64,000 nucleotides of DNA, from NCBI RefSeq assembly GCF_004796535.1, contig NZ_SPHY01000003.1, positions 277,022 to 341,021 on the forward strand. Reading direction: 5' to 3'. Positions 37,498 through 46,317 of the stretch are shown in pieces. A program made the translations under genes and the position numbers. The notes under the pieces are model-generated. The model saw nothing but the letters and a program-made list of their open reading frames with translations. It was not told the DNA's origin and made no database searches. Position 1 is the first letter of the stretch; each line of letters starts with the position of its first letter. This DNA comes from Sphingomonas flavalba (GTDB taxonomy: Bacteria; Pseudomonadota; Alphaproteobacteria; Sphingomonadales; Sphingomonadaceae).

Positions 37498-37540
37498 ACC
37501 CGACAGCCGGGCCGGAACCGCGATCCGGCCCATTTGCTGG

Positions 37541-37577
37541 CACCCCCGGCCAAGTCCCAGGCCGGGGGTGTTTTATT
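37541..37577 (+). terminator. Intrinsic terminator after the UrcA gene
   Basis: Perfect 11-base arms CACCCCCGGCC and GGCCGGGGGTG with an 8-base loop are followed directly by TTTTATT. This is the most canonical terminator in the window. Confidence 0.88.
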
Positions 37578-37628
37578 ATGGACAGGTCAGCGCTGCAGCT
37601 TTGGCGCTGCGCGCCGGTGGATCAAACT

Positions 37629-38378
37629 CTACCGACCGGCCAACGCCTTGGCGGTGGCGAGGTAGGTGCGGCCGATTCGCACCGCCGTGCCGTCGGCCAG
37701 GTCGGCATACCAGACGCCGCTGCCGTCGTGGCGCAGCTTCACGATCCGGTCGCGGCGGATGATCGTCGAGCGGTGCAGGCGGATGAAGCGTTCCGGGTCG
37801 AGCCGCGCCTCCAGCGCGCTGATCGTCTGGTGGAGCAGGAAGCTGCGCTGGCCGACGTGCAGGCGCATATAGTCGCGCTCGGCATCGATCCGCTCGATAT
37901 CCTCGGCGGCGATGCGGACCAGCTCGGCCCGGTGCGGCACCCAGAATTCGTTGACGTAAGCCGACCCGCCGTCCTCGGCGGCCCCGGCGGGCGCCTCGGC
38001 CCGGGCAGCGACGGCGCGGGCGACGGCGCGGCTCAGCCGGTCGGCCGCGACCGGCTTCAGCAGATAGTCGACGGCGGCGAGGTCGAACGCCTCGACCGCG
38101 AAGCCGTCGAAGGCGGTGACGAAGATGATCGCCGGCCGCCGCGCCGCCTGGCCGAGCGCGCGGGCCACCGACATGCCGTCGCGTTCCGGCATCGCGATGT
38201 CGAGCAGCAGCAGATCCGGCTCCAGCGCCTCGACCATGCGCAGCGCGCCGTCACCGTCGGTCGCCGTGCCGACCAGCGCGATCGCCGGCTCGCGCGCGCA
38301 CAGAAGCTGCAGCCGCTCGACCGCCAGCGGCTCGTCGTCGACGATCAGGGTCCGCAGCGGCGCGGGATCAGCAGCCAT
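37629..38378 (-). CDS. LytTR-family response regulator (second pair)
   Basis: A 249-residue regulator. The receiver domain has DDE at 14-16, phospho-acceptor Asp60 (LLLDIAMPERDG) and a KPV loop. A LytTR domain runs from about residue 140, with DIERIDAERDYMRLHV and RFIRLHRSTIIRRDRIV. The GGAGG site before 38378 fixes the start. Its gene overlaps the upstream kinase by 11 bases. It is distinct from the regulator at 12.9 kb, so the window has two independent LytS/LytTR systems. Confidence 0.92.
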   Translation of the reverse strand: MAADPAPLRTLIVDDEPLAVERLQLLCAREPAIALVGTATDGDGALRMVEALEPDLLLLDIAMPERDGMSVARALGQAARRPAIIFVTAFDGFAVEAFDLAAVDYLLKPVAADRLSRAVARAVAARAEAPAGAAEDGGSAYVNEFWVPHRAELVRIAAEDIERIDAERDYMRLHVGQRSFLLHQTISALEARLDPERFIRLHRSTIIRRDRIVKLRHDGSGVWYADLADGTAVRIGRTYLATAKALAGR

Positions 38379-39477
38379 CGCGAACCTCCGGAATGGTGAG
38401 CACGGCGCAAAACCCGCCGCTCGGTGGCGACTGGGTGGCCAGGCCGGCGGCGCTGCCGAACCGCGCGGCCAGCCGGTCGCGGACATTGGCCAGGCCGATG
38501 CCGCCGCCGGTGTCGCCGACCGGGGGGCCGTTGCCGTCGTCGGCGATGCCGATCGTCACCACGCCGTCGTCGGCGCTCGCCGCGATGGTGATCGTCACCG
38601 GCCGGCGCGCCGGCGATACGCCGTATTTGATCGCATTCTCGACCAGCGGCTGCAGGATCAGGCCGGGCACGCAGATGTCGAGCAGCGCGTCGGGGATCGA
38701 GATGACGGTGCGCAGCCGGTCGGGGAAGCGGACCGCCTCGATGTCGAGGTAAAGCTGCTGCAGCTTGACCTCGTCGGCCAGCGTCACGTCCTCCAGCGGG
38801 TCGCCGGACAGGCTGGTGCGGAAGAAGGTCGACAGGTTCATGATCATCCGCTCCGCCTCCTCCGGCCGGCCGGTCATCACTAGCGAACTGAGCGAGTTGA
38901 GCGTGTTGAACAGGAAGTGCGGGTTGACCTGATAGCGCAGCGCGCGGATCTCCGCCTCCTGCGCGGCGCGGGCGAAGGCGGCGGCGCGGCGTTCGGCCTC
39001 GCGCGTTTCGGCGGCATAGGACAGCGCCAGATACAGCGTCGCCCAGGCGGCGAGGAAGAAATAGCGCGAGATCGCCAGGTCGGCGATGTCCTGGACCAGA
39101 TGCCCCGGCTTCTGCATCTCGTGCACCGCATCCGGGTCCTGCATCAGCCAGATCGGGTCGTAGATGTTGAACACGTAATAATTGAGCAGCGCGATCGCGA
39201 TCGCGACCGGCACCGCGCCGACGAACGCGGCGATGACCCGCTGGCCGAACGGACGGTGATCGAACAGCCTGAGGAACAGGTAGAGCACGTAGGTGAGGAC
39301 GATGCCGACGGCGGTCACCACCAGCCGGCGCGGCGCCATCTCGCCCTGGGCCGGGAAATCCATGATCACCGCGCGCAACGTGGTGATCACGATGTAGAAC
39401 AGCCAGAATCCGAGGATGGTGTAGAGCGCCACCTCCTGGCCGATGCGAGGGCGGCGCGCGCCGGGATAGGCGGTCAT
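38368..39477 (-). CDS. LytS-type sensor histidine kinase (second pair)
   Basis: About 369 residues. Four transmembrane helices lie in roughly residues 18-150. A His_kinase block follows with VNPHFLFNTLNSLSSLV, and then a HATPase domain (LVENAIKYGV, DDGNGPP, GGIGLANVRDRLAA). There is no recognisable sensor domain. Two adjacent ATGs (39480 and 39477) compete; the second has the better distance to GAAGG. It is co-transcribed and overlapping with the LytTR regulator. Confidence 0.88.
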   Translation of the reverse strand: MTAYPGARRPRIGQEVALYTILGFWLFYIVITTLRAVIMDFPAQGEMAPRRLVVTAVGIVLTYVLYLFLRLFDHRPFGQRVIAAFVGAVPVAIAIALLNYYVFNIYDPIWLMQDPDAVHEMQKPGHLVQDIADLAISRYFFLAAWATLYLALSYAAETREAERRAAAFARAAQEAEIRALRYQVNPHFLFNTLNSLSSLVMTGRPEEAERMIMNLSTFFRTSLSGDPLEDVTLADEVKLQQLYLDIEAVRFPDRLRTVISIPDALLDICVPGLILQPLVENAIKYGVSPARRPVTITIAASADDGVVTIGIADDGNGPPVGDTGGGIGLANVRDRLAARFGSAAGLATQSPPSGGFCAVLTIPEVRDGC

Positions 39478-39602
39478 CATGCCCCCTTCTACCGCCTTGT
39501 GCGGCGAAGCGACACTGGCGACCGTCGAACCGCCTGGGTGCTTCGTCGAACGGAACCGCGCCCGCCAGCCGGCGGTTGTCGTCGCTGGACAGGAGAGATG
39601 TA

Positions 39603-39830
39603 ATGAAAAAGCGAGCGCAACCGAAGGATGCCGGTCAGGACCGACGAATCGGCGATCGGCTGAAACGCCACCCGGACGACCCGGATGCGAAGCTGGATAT
39701 CGGCCTCGACGAATCGATGGACGCATCCGATCCGCCGGCGGTGACCGCGCCCGGCCGCCCCGACCGCCCGGCCCCGTCCTCCGGCTATGACCCGAAAGCC
39801 GAAGCGAAAAGGCGCCAGACCGGACGCTAG
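39603..39830 (+). CDS. Small acidic protein with DES...ASDPP motif
   Basis: A 75-residue hydrophilic protein, rich in Asp, Lys, Arg and Pro, with no signal or membrane segment. It contains LDESMDASDPPAVT, close to the DxSFPASDPP motif I recall from many short bacterial proteins of unknown function. A clear AGGAGAG site lies before the ATG. It is divergent from the LytS gene and could be linked to stress, but no function is claimed. Confidence 0.65.
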   Translation: MKKRAQPKDAGQDRRIGDRLKRHPDDPDAKLDIGLDESMDASDPPAVTAPGRPDRPAPSSGYDPKAEAKRRQTGR

Positions 39831-39907
39831 GCGGCTCCCGGTCTTTCGCGCCCGGCCGCGCTTCGGCGGGCGAAACCCCCGGCGCATCGCCCTTTGCTGG
39901 CCTGGGG

Positions 39908-41254
39908 CTAGCGGAGCAGCACCAGTTCCTCGGCCATCGTCGGGTGGAGGGCGACGGTTTCGTCGAACGCCGCCTTGGTCAGCCCGGCCTTGACCGCGAC
40001 GGCAGCGACCTGGAGCAGTTCCGGCGCATCCGGGCCGATCATGTGCAGGCCGATGATCCGCCCGGTCTCGGGCACGCAGATCATCTTGTACAGTGCCCGC
40101 TCGTTGCGGCCGGCGAGGACGTTCTTCATCGGCCGGAAATCGGACGTGTAGACCTTGACCGCGCCGTATTTCTCCTTCGCCTGCCCCTCGGTCAGGCCGA
40201 CGCCGGCGATCGGCGGATGGCTGAACACCGCCGACGGGATGAAGGCGTAATCGACCTGCGTCGGCTTGCCGCCGAACTGGCTGTCGGCGAAGGCCTGCCC
40301 TTCGCGGATCGCCACCGGGGTCAATTGCACCCGGTCGGTCACGTCGCCGACCGCGAAGATCGACGGGCAGGTCGATCGGTTGTCGGCATCGACCTTGATC
40401 GCGCCCTTGTCGTCCGTCTCGACCCCGGCGCTGTCCAGCCCCAGCCCGTGGGTGTTCGGCCGCCGGCCGGTCGCGAACAGCACGGCGTCGACGTCGATCG
40501 GATCGTGGTTGGTCATTTTGACGCGCAGCGATCCGTCCGCCTGCTTCTCGATCCCGGTGAAGCTGGCGTTGAAGCGGTAGGCGATGCCCTTGGCGGTCGA
40601 GATCTGCAGCAGCCGGTCGCGGATCTGCTCGTCATAGCCGCGCAGGATCACGTCGCTGCGGTTGGCGAGCGTCACCTTGCAACTGAACTCGTGGAAGATG
40701 CCGGCGAACTCGTTGGCGATATAGCCGCCACCGGCGATCAGGATCCGTTCCGGCATCGCGTCGAGATGGAACACCTCGTTGGAGGTGATACCATACTCCG
40801 CCCCCGGCAGCTCCGGCACCACCGGCCAGGCGCCGGTCGCGATCAGGATCGTCGCCGCCGTCACCGTCCGCCCGCCGGCCAGCCGCACCTGATGCGGGCC
40901 GGCGACCGTCGCCCGCTCCAGAATGATCTCGACCTTATGGCTCTCCAGCGTGTTGGTGTAGGCGCCGTTGATCCGGTCGACCTCGGCCAGCACATTGTCG
41001 CGCAGCGTCGGCCAGTCGAAGGTGCAGGCGCCGACATCCCAGCCGAACTTGCGCGCGTCCATCAGGTCCTCGGCGAAATGCGCGCCATAGACCAGCAGCT
41101 TCTTCGGCACGCAGCCGCGGATCACGCAGGTGCCGCCGACGCGGTATTCCTCCGCCACCGCCACCCTGGCACCGTGCGCCGCCGACACGCGCGCCGCGCG
41201 CACCCCGCCCGATCCGGCGCCGATGACAAACAGGTCATAATCATAGGATGCCAT
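39908..41254 (-). CDS. gor: Glutathione-disulfide reductase
   Basis: A 448-residue FAD-dependent NADPH:GSSG reductase. The FAD motif GAGSGGVRAARV lies at residues 11-22, the redox disulfide is GGTCVIRGCVPKKL (Cys43/Cys48 region), and the NADP motif is GGGYIANEFA near 175. The C-terminal catalytic His is in VALHPTMAEELV. The NADPH-binding arginines (NRSDVILRGYDE) favour NADPH, in line with gor rather than dihydrolipoamide dehydrogenase. It sits 3 bases downstream of pgi, which suggests co-transcription. Confidence 0.95.
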   Translation of the reverse strand: MASYDYDLFVIGAGSGGVRAARVSAAHGARVAVAEEYRVGGTCVIRGCVPKKLLVYGAHFAEDLMDARKFGWDVGACTFDWPTLRDNVLAEVDRINGAYTNTLESHKVEIILERATVAGPHQVRLAGGRTVTAATILIATGAWPVVPELPGAEYGITSNEVFHLDAMPERILIAGGGYIANEFAGIFHEFSCKVTLANRSDVILRGYDEQIRDRLLQISTAKGIAYRFNASFTGIEKQADGSLRVKMTNHDPIDVDAVLFATGRRPNTHGLGLDSAGVETDDKGAIKVDADNRSTCPSIFAVGDVTDRVQLTPVAIREGQAFADSQFGGKPTQVDYAFIPSAVFSHPPIAGVGLTEGQAKEKYGAVKVYTSDFRPMKNVLAGRNERALYKMICVPETGRIIGLHMIGPDAPELLQVAAVAVKAGLTKAAFDETVALHPTMAEELVLLR

Positions 41255-41257
41255 GGC

Positions 41258-42763
41258 TCAGCTCCGCCCGAATGCCCGGGCGATCAGCCCCTGGGTCGAC
41301 GCATCGAACCCGCCGGTGCCCTCGCTGGCGATCGAGCGGGCGATGTCCTTGCCCAGCTCCACCCCGAACTGGTCGAACGGGTTGATGCCGAGAAGCACCG
41401 CGTTGACGAAGGTGCGGTGCTCGTAAAAGGCGATCAGCGCGCCCAGCGTCGCCGGGTCGACCCGGTCCATCAGGATCGTCGAGGACGGCCGGTCGCCGGG
41501 ATAGTTGCGCGCCGCATCGTCGCTGTGCCGCCCGGTCATCAGCGCCGCGCCCTGCGCGAAGCAGTTGGTCAGCAGCGTGCGGTGATGCGCCTCGTCGAGC
41601 GGATGGTCCGGCTCGATCGCGGCGACGAATTCGACCGGCACGACATGGGTGCCCTGGTGGAGCAGCTGGAACACCGCGTGCTGCGCGTCGGTGCCGACCC
41701 CGCCCCAGGTGATCGGCGCCGACGGGCGGTCGAGCGGCCGGCCGTCGGCTGTCGCCGACTTGCCGTTCGATTCCATCTCAAGCTGCTGCAGGTAGGACGG
41801 CAGTAGGCGCAGCCGCTCGTCATAGGCGAACACCGCCCGCGTCTCGCAACCGACCACCTGCGCATAATACTGGTCGGCGAAGGCGGCGAGCATCGGCGCG
41901 TTGCGGTCGGCCGGGGCGAGGCGGAAATGCCGGTCCATCGCCGCCGCCCCTTCCAGCAGGCTCTCGAACGCGTCCCAGCCGAGCGCCAGCGCCGCCGGAA
42001 AGCCGATCGACGACCACAGCGAATAGCGCCCGCCGACGCTTTCGGCGAACGGCAGCACCCGCGTCTCGTCGATGCCCCACGCCACCGCCTTGTCGGGCGC
42101 GGCGGTCAGCGCGATCACCCGGCCATAAGGGTCGGCGCTGCCGCCCTCCGCCATCCACTGCACCGCGCTCGCCGCGTTCAGCATCGTCTCGGTCGTCGTG
42201 AAAGTCTTGGAGGCGACGGCGAGCAGCGTCGCCGACGGGTCGAAACGGGCGAACACCTCCTCCAGCGCGGCACCGTCGACGTTGGAGACGACCGCCACGT
42301 CATAGCGCCCCGCGTCGCGGCCCAGCGCGTCGACCAGCAGGTCGGGGCCAAGCGCAGAACCGCCGATGCCGATGTGCAGCACGTGGCGGATCGGCCCGAA
42401 TGCCTCCGCCTCGATCGCGTCGATCAGCGCGCGCATGCGGGCGTGGAGCTGACGGGCGCGGGCGACGCTCTCCGGCGCGCCCTCGCCGCGCTCGGCCGGA
42501 TGCTCGGCGGCGCGGCCCTCGCTCGGGTTGACGATGCGCCCGGCGAACAGCGCGTCGCGCGCCGCCGCCAGCCCGGCCGCCTCGGCCAGCTTCGCGAAAT
42601 CGCCGACCAGCGCGGCGTCGAGATGGGTCTTGGACCAGTCGAAGAACAACCCGCCCGTCTCCAGCGTCAGCCGCGCCAGCCGGTCGGCGTCGGCGAGCAG
42701 GTCCGCGACCTTCCCGCGCTCATGCCCGGCGATCGCCGCGCGAAACATCTCGAGGTCGGCCAT
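41258..42763 (-). CDS. pgi: Glucose-6-phosphate isomerase
   Basis: Interconverts glucose-6-phosphate and fructose-6-phosphate. The 501-residue protein has the SIS fold with IGIGGSALGPDL, SKTFTTTETMLNA (phosphate-binding Ser/Thr), GGRYSLWSSIG and the late QFGVELGK signature. The ATG at 42763 is chosen since AAGGACTGGGCG precedes it. A TTG 18 bases upstream is in frame but lacks support. Pairing with gor links NADPH-generating sugar metabolism with glutathione reduction; this is inferred from position. Confidence 0.96.
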   Translation of the reverse strand: MADLEMFRAAIAGHERGKVADLLADADRLARLTLETGGLFFDWSKTHLDAALVGDFAKLAEAAGLAAARDALFAGRIVNPSEGRAAEHPAERGEGAPESVARARQLHARMRALIDAIEAEAFGPIRHVLHIGIGGSALGPDLLVDALGRDAGRYDVAVVSNVDGAALEEVFARFDPSATLLAVASKTFTTTETMLNAASAVQWMAEGGSADPYGRVIALTAAPDKAVAWGIDETRVLPFAESVGGRYSLWSSIGFPAALALGWDAFESLLEGAAAMDRHFRLAPADRNAPMLAAFADQYYAQVVGCETRAVFAYDERLRLLPSYLQQLEMESNGKSATADGRPLDRPSAPITWGGVGTDAQHAVFQLLHQGTHVVPVEFVAAIEPDHPLDEAHHRTLLTNCFAQGAALMTGRHSDDAARNYPGDRPSSTILMDRVDPATLGALIAFYEHRTFVNAVLLGINPFDQFGVELGKDIARSIASEGTGGFDASTQGLIARAFGRS

Positions 42764-42809
42764 CGCCCAGTCCTTCTTCAAACGTCAGATATGCCGGCTG
42801 GCCGCCCGA

Positions 42810-43187
42810 TCAGTGCCGGTGCTCGCGGCGCAGGCGGTAGCGCCCGTCGCGATAATCCTCGAACAGCCCGGCGATCGCCGGGTGGTCGACCGGGTCGCCA
42901 TCGGGATCGCCGATCAGGTTCTGCTGGCTGACATAGGCCAGGTAGCTGCTGTCGGCATTCTCGGCGAGCAAGTGGTAGAAGGGCTGGTCCTTGCGCGGGC
43001 GGACGTCCTCCGGAATCGCCTCGTACCACTCGTCGGAATTGGCGAAGACCGGGTCGATATCGAACACGACGCCGCGGAAATCGAACAACCGGTGGCGCAC
43101 GACGTCGCCAATGGCGAACCGTGCATGCACGATCGGCGGGGCGAGCGGATTGGGCGTCGACGGATTGCTGTTCAGCGCATGGTTCAT
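42810..43187 (-). CDS. hspQ: Heat shock protein HspQ
   Basis: A 125-residue protein with the YccV/HspQ domain: ARFAIGDVVRHRLFDFRGVVFDIDPVF, DQPFYHLLAEN, and YLAYVSQQNL. In Escherichia coli HspQ stimulates Lon and promotes degradation of mutant DnaA. The C-terminal tail, with FEDYRDGRYRLRREHRH, is basic. The ribosome site is weak (GGGG). It lies 47 bases upstream of pgi on the same strand and is divergent from tRNA-Ser. Confidence 0.9.
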   Translation of the reverse strand: MNHALNSNPSTPNPLAPPIVHARFAIGDVVRHRLFDFRGVVFDIDPVFANSDEWYEAIPEDVRPRKDQPFYHLLAENADSSYLAYVSQQNLIGDPDGDPVDHPAIAGLFEDYRDGRYRLRREHRH

Positions 43188-43231
43188 GCGCCCCAATTTA
43201 GGGCGCCGGCCCCGCCACGCAAGCAGATAGC

Positions 43232-43260
43232 TTGTCTGCGCCGCCGGCTTTCGCTAACAG
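43232..43260 (+). promoter_or_regulatory. Candidate promoter of tRNA-Ser
   Basis: TTGTCT (43232-43237) and TAACAG (43255-43260) are 17 bases apart, about 50 bases before tRNA-Ser. The arrangement is like that of the tRNA-Pro promoter, but the -10 is a poor match. Confidence 0.4.
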
Positions 43261-43310
43261 CGCGCCTTCGATCGCCCCGGCGCCGGCCCGACACAGCCGG
43301 TGTTCCTCGC

Positions 43311-43400
<90 letters not shown>

Positions 43401-43508
43401 CACAGCCCCCACCCGCCGATCATGCCTCCAGCACCGCCCCGGTGGATTCGCGCGGCAAAGGCTTTTAGAGACGGTCGTCCGTTTGACCATCCAGTGTGAA
43501 AGCCCCCT

Positions 43509-44252
43509 ATGGCAGGCCATTCCAAGTTCAAGAACATCATGCACCGCAAGGGTGCGCAGGACAAAAAGCGGTCGGCGCTGTTCTCGAAGCTCAGCCGAGA
43601 GATCACCGTCGCCGCGAAGAACGGCCTGCCGGACCCGGACATGAACGCGCGGCTGCGCTCGGCGATCATCGCCGCCCGCGCCCAGTCGATGCCCAACGAC
43701 AATATCCAGCGCGCGATCAAGAAGGCGGAGGGCAGCGACGGCGACAATTACGAGGAAATCCGCTACGAGGGCTTCGGCCCCGGTGGCGTGTCGCTGATCA
43801 TCGAGACGCTGACCGACAACCGCAACCGCACCGCCACCAATGTCCGCACGATCGTGTCGAAGAACGGCGGCAATCTGGGCGCCAGCGGCTCGGTCAGCCA
43901 CGGCTTCGACCGGATGGGGCTGATCAGCTATCCCGCCGCCGCCGGCGACGCCGACGCGGTGTTCGAGGCGGCGCTGGAGGCCGGCGCCGAGGATGTCGCG
44001 TCGAGCGAGGACGGCCATGAGATCTGGACCGCGACCGAGACGCTGCACGAAGTCGCGCGCGCGCTCGAACCGGCGCTGGGCGAGGCGGAAAGCGCCAAGC
44101 TGGCCTGGCGGCCGAGTACCGTCGTCACCGTGGGCGAGGCGGAGGCAGGCCAGTTGCTGAAGCTGATCGACGCGCTCGACGACGACGACGACGTCCAGAC
44201 CGTCTGGGGCAATTACGAGGTGCCGGACGAGGTGATGGAGCGGCTGGCCTGA
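43509..44252 (+). CDS. yebC: YebC/PmpR-family protein
   Basis: A 247-residue protein starting [21 protein letters not shown], the diagnostic YebC opening. [17 protein letters not shown] and GYGPGGV-like [14 protein letters not shown] follow. Members were first described as DNA-binding regulators (PmpR), and some now appear to help ribosomes through proline stretches. It heads the yebC-ruvC-ruvA cluster; its TGA overlaps the likely CTG start of ruvC. Confidence 0.95.
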   Translation: MAGHSKFKNIMHRKGAQDKKRSALFSKLSREITVAAKNGLPDPDMNARLRSAIIAARAQSMPNDNIQRAIKKAEGSDGDNYEEIRYEGFGPGGVSLIIETLTDNRNRTATNVRTIVSKNGGNLGASGSVSHGFDRMGLISYPAAAGDADAVFEAALEAGAEDVASSEDGHEIWTATETLHEVARALEPALGEAESAKLAWRPSTVVTVGEAEAGQLLKLIDALDDDDDVQTVWGNYEVPDEVMERLA

Positions 44253-44740
44253 TCATCTTCGGCCTCGATCCCGGCCTCGGCACCACCGGCTGGGGGGTGA
44301 TCCGCGCCGAAGGCAACCGGCTGGCCCATGTCGCCAACGGCCGGATCCGCACCGATGCCGCCGCGGCGCTCGGTGCCCGGCTGGTCGCGCTGGACGCCGC
44401 ATTGACGACGCTGATCGACCGCCACCGGCCGGAAACGTCGGCGGTCGAGGAAGTGTTCGTCAACAGCAACCCGCAGTCGACGCTGAAGCTGGGGCAGGCG
44501 CGCGGCGTCTGCCTGCTGGCGGCGGCGCGGCACGGCATGCTCGTCGGCGAATATGCGGCGCGGCTGGTCAAGAAGGCGCTGGTCGGCACCGGCGGCGCGT
44601 CGAAGGACCAGGTCCACGCCATGGTCGCGCGGCTGCTGCCCGGCGTCGCCATCGACGGCGCGGACGCCGCCGACGCGCTTGCCGTTGCGATCACCCACGC
44701 CCATCATCTCGCCAGCAACAGGGCGGTGGGGGGCAGATGA
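44249..44740 (+). CDS. ruvC: Holliday junction resolvase RuvC, CTG start
   Basis: The 163-residue resolvase cuts Holliday junctions with RuvAB. The N-terminal strand [17 protein letters not shown] contains the first catalytic Asp (Asp7 in E. coli RuvC), and later acidic residues lie in VEEVFV and [10 protein letters not shown]. The first in-frame ATG (44297) would delete this Asp and the first strand. The frame instead supports CTG at 44249, overlapping the yebC stop (CTGA) and preceded by GGAG 8 bases upstream. I therefore start at CTG; the codon is rare and unproved. The stop overlaps ruvA as ATGA. Confidence 0.85.
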   Translation: MIIFGLDPGLGTTGWGVIRAEGNRLAHVANGRIRTDAAAALGARLVALDAALTTLIDRHRPETSAVEEVFVNSNPQSTLKLGQARGVCLLAAARHGMLVGEYAARLVKKALVGTGGASKDQVHAMVARLLPGVAIDGADAADALAVAITHAHHLASNRAVGGR

Positions 44741-45333
44741 TCGCGCGACTGACCGGAACGCTGGTCGAAATCGGCGCCGACCATGCGGTGATCGACGTCG
44801 GCGGCGTCGGCTATCTCGTCCAGGCATCGGCGCGCTGCCTGCAGGCGCTGGGCGCGGTCGGCGCGCAGGTCACGCTGTTCACCGAATTGCAGGTGCGCGA
44901 GGACGCGATGACCCTGTTCGCCTTCGCCTCCGCCAGCGAGCGCGACTGGTTCCGCCTGCTGACCGGGGTGCAGGGCGTCGGCGGCCGCGTCGCCCTCGCT
45001 ATCCTGTCGGTGCTGGCGCCGGACGATCTGGTCCGCGCGATCTCCACCGGCGACAAGGCGATGGTCGCGCGCGCCAATGGCGTCGGGCCGAAGCTGGCGC
45101 TGCGCATCGTCACCGAATTGCGCGACAAGGTCGGCGCCGCGGCGATCGGCGGGGCCGGCCCCGCCGCCGCGCCGGCCGGCGGCCTCACCGCCGACGCGGT
45201 CTCGGCGCTCGCCAATCTCGGCTTCCGCCCGGCCGAGGCGGGCAGCGCCGTCGCGGCGGCGGAGGCGGAGCTTGGCCCCGGCGCCAGCCTCGACGCCCTC
45301 GTCCGCCTCGCCCTGCGCAAGGCGGCGCGGTAG
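44737..45333 (+). CDS. ruvA: Holliday junction branch migration protein RuvA
   Basis: A 198-residue RuvA that binds four-way junctions and recruits the RuvB motor. Domain I ([28 protein letters not shown]), the two helix-hairpin-helix motifs ([17 protein letters not shown] and [16 protein letters not shown]) and a C-terminal domain III after an Ala/Gly/Pro linker are in order. It is translationally coupled to ruvC. ruvB is not in the following genes, so it must lie elsewhere. Confidence 0.96.
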   Translation: MIARLTGTLVEIGADHAVIDVGGVGYLVQASARCLQALGAVGAQVTLFTELQVREDAMTLFAFASASERDWFRLLTGVQGVGGRVALAILSVLAPDDLVRAISTGDKAMVARANGVGPKLALRIVTELRDKVGAAAIGGAGPAAAPAGGLTADAVSALANLGFRPAEAGSAVAAAEAELGPGASLDALVRLALRKAAR

Positions 45334-45447
45334 CGCGCGTCCCATCGCATGGCGCCCCACCGGCGCACATCGTTCATCAAGGCGTTTCATTTCGCCGCCG
45401 TCACCGGATAAGGCAGCGGGCGGGCTGAGGCAGGAGCGGGGACGGAC

Positions 45448-46317
45448 ATGGGCGGCTGGACGATCGGGGTGCTTGGCGGGTCGGGCCTTTATGCGATCGA
45501 CGCGCTGGAGGGGGCGGAATGGATCGCACTCGACAGTCCGTGGGGCGCGCCGTCGGACCAGTTGCTGACCGGGACGATCGGCGCCGTCCGCTTCATCTTC
45601 CTGCCCCGCCACGGCCGCGGCCACCGCATCCCGCCGACCGAGCTGAATTTCCGCGCCAATATCGACGTGCTGAAGCGGGCCGGCTGCACCGACCTGCTGG
45701 CGCTGTCGGCGGTCGGGTCGCTGCGCGAGCATCTGGCGCCCGGCGGCTTCGTTGTCGTCGATCAGTTCGTCGACCGCACCGTCGCCCGGCCGAACAGCTT
45801 CTTCGGCACCGGCATGGTCGCCCATGTCTCGATGGCCGATCCGGTCTGCCCGCGCCTGTCGGTGCTGGCGGCGGAGGCGGGGCGGCGGGCCGGCGCCACC
45901 GTCTATGAAGGCGGCACCTACGTGGCGATCGAGGGGCCGCAATTCTCGACCGGTGCGGAAAGCCACCTCTACCGCCAGTGGAACTGCGACGTGATCGGCA
46001 TGACCGCGATGCCGGAGGCGCGGCTGGCGCGCGAGGCGGAACTGCCTTACGCCCTGGTCGGGATGTTGACCGATTACGATTGCTGGCGCGAGGGCAGCGC
46101 CCATGTCGACGTGCCATCGGTGCTGAAGGTGATGCACGCCAATGCCGACCACGCGCGGGCGCTGATCGTCGAACTGGCCGGGCTGCTGCCGGCGGAGCGG
46201 ACGGCGTCGCCGATCGATACCGTGCTCGACACCGCGCTGATCACCGCGCCGGACCGGCGCGACCCGGCGCTGCTGGCGAAGCTGGACGCGGTGGCCGGGC
46301 GGGTGCTGAACCGATGA
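45448..46317 (+). CDS. mtnP: S-methyl-5'-thioadenosine phosphorylase
   Basis: A 289-residue trimeric purine-phosphorylase-fold enzyme. It splits methylthioadenosine, a polyamine by-product, into adenine and methylthioribose-1-phosphate. The phosphate-binding GGSGLY, LPRHGRGH, IEGPQFSTGAES and the MTAP-type VIGMTAMPEARLAREAE block are all visible. It has a GGAG ribosome site. The stop overlaps the maiA-like start (ATGA), and a TonB receptor gene follows with an 8-base overlap, making a tight three-gene unit. Confidence 0.93.
   Translation: MGGWTIGVLGGSGLYAIDALEGAEWIALDSPWGAPSDQLLTGTIGAVRFIFLPRHGRGHRIPPTELNFRANIDVLKRAGCTDLLALSAVGSLREHLAPGGFVVVDQFVDRTVARPNSFFGTGMVAHVSMADPVCPRLSVLAAEAGRRAGATVYEGGTYVAIEGPQFSTGAESHLYRQWNCDVIGMTAMPEARLAREAELPYALVGMLTDYDCWREGSAHVDVPSVLKVMHANADHARALIVELAGLLPAERTASPIDTVLDTALITAPDRRDPALLAKLDAVAGRVLNR

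Noticed and set aside
45334..45447. Expected ruvB after ruvA
   Set aside because: The 114 bases hold no ruvB start, and the next gene is mtnP; ruvB must lie elsewhere.
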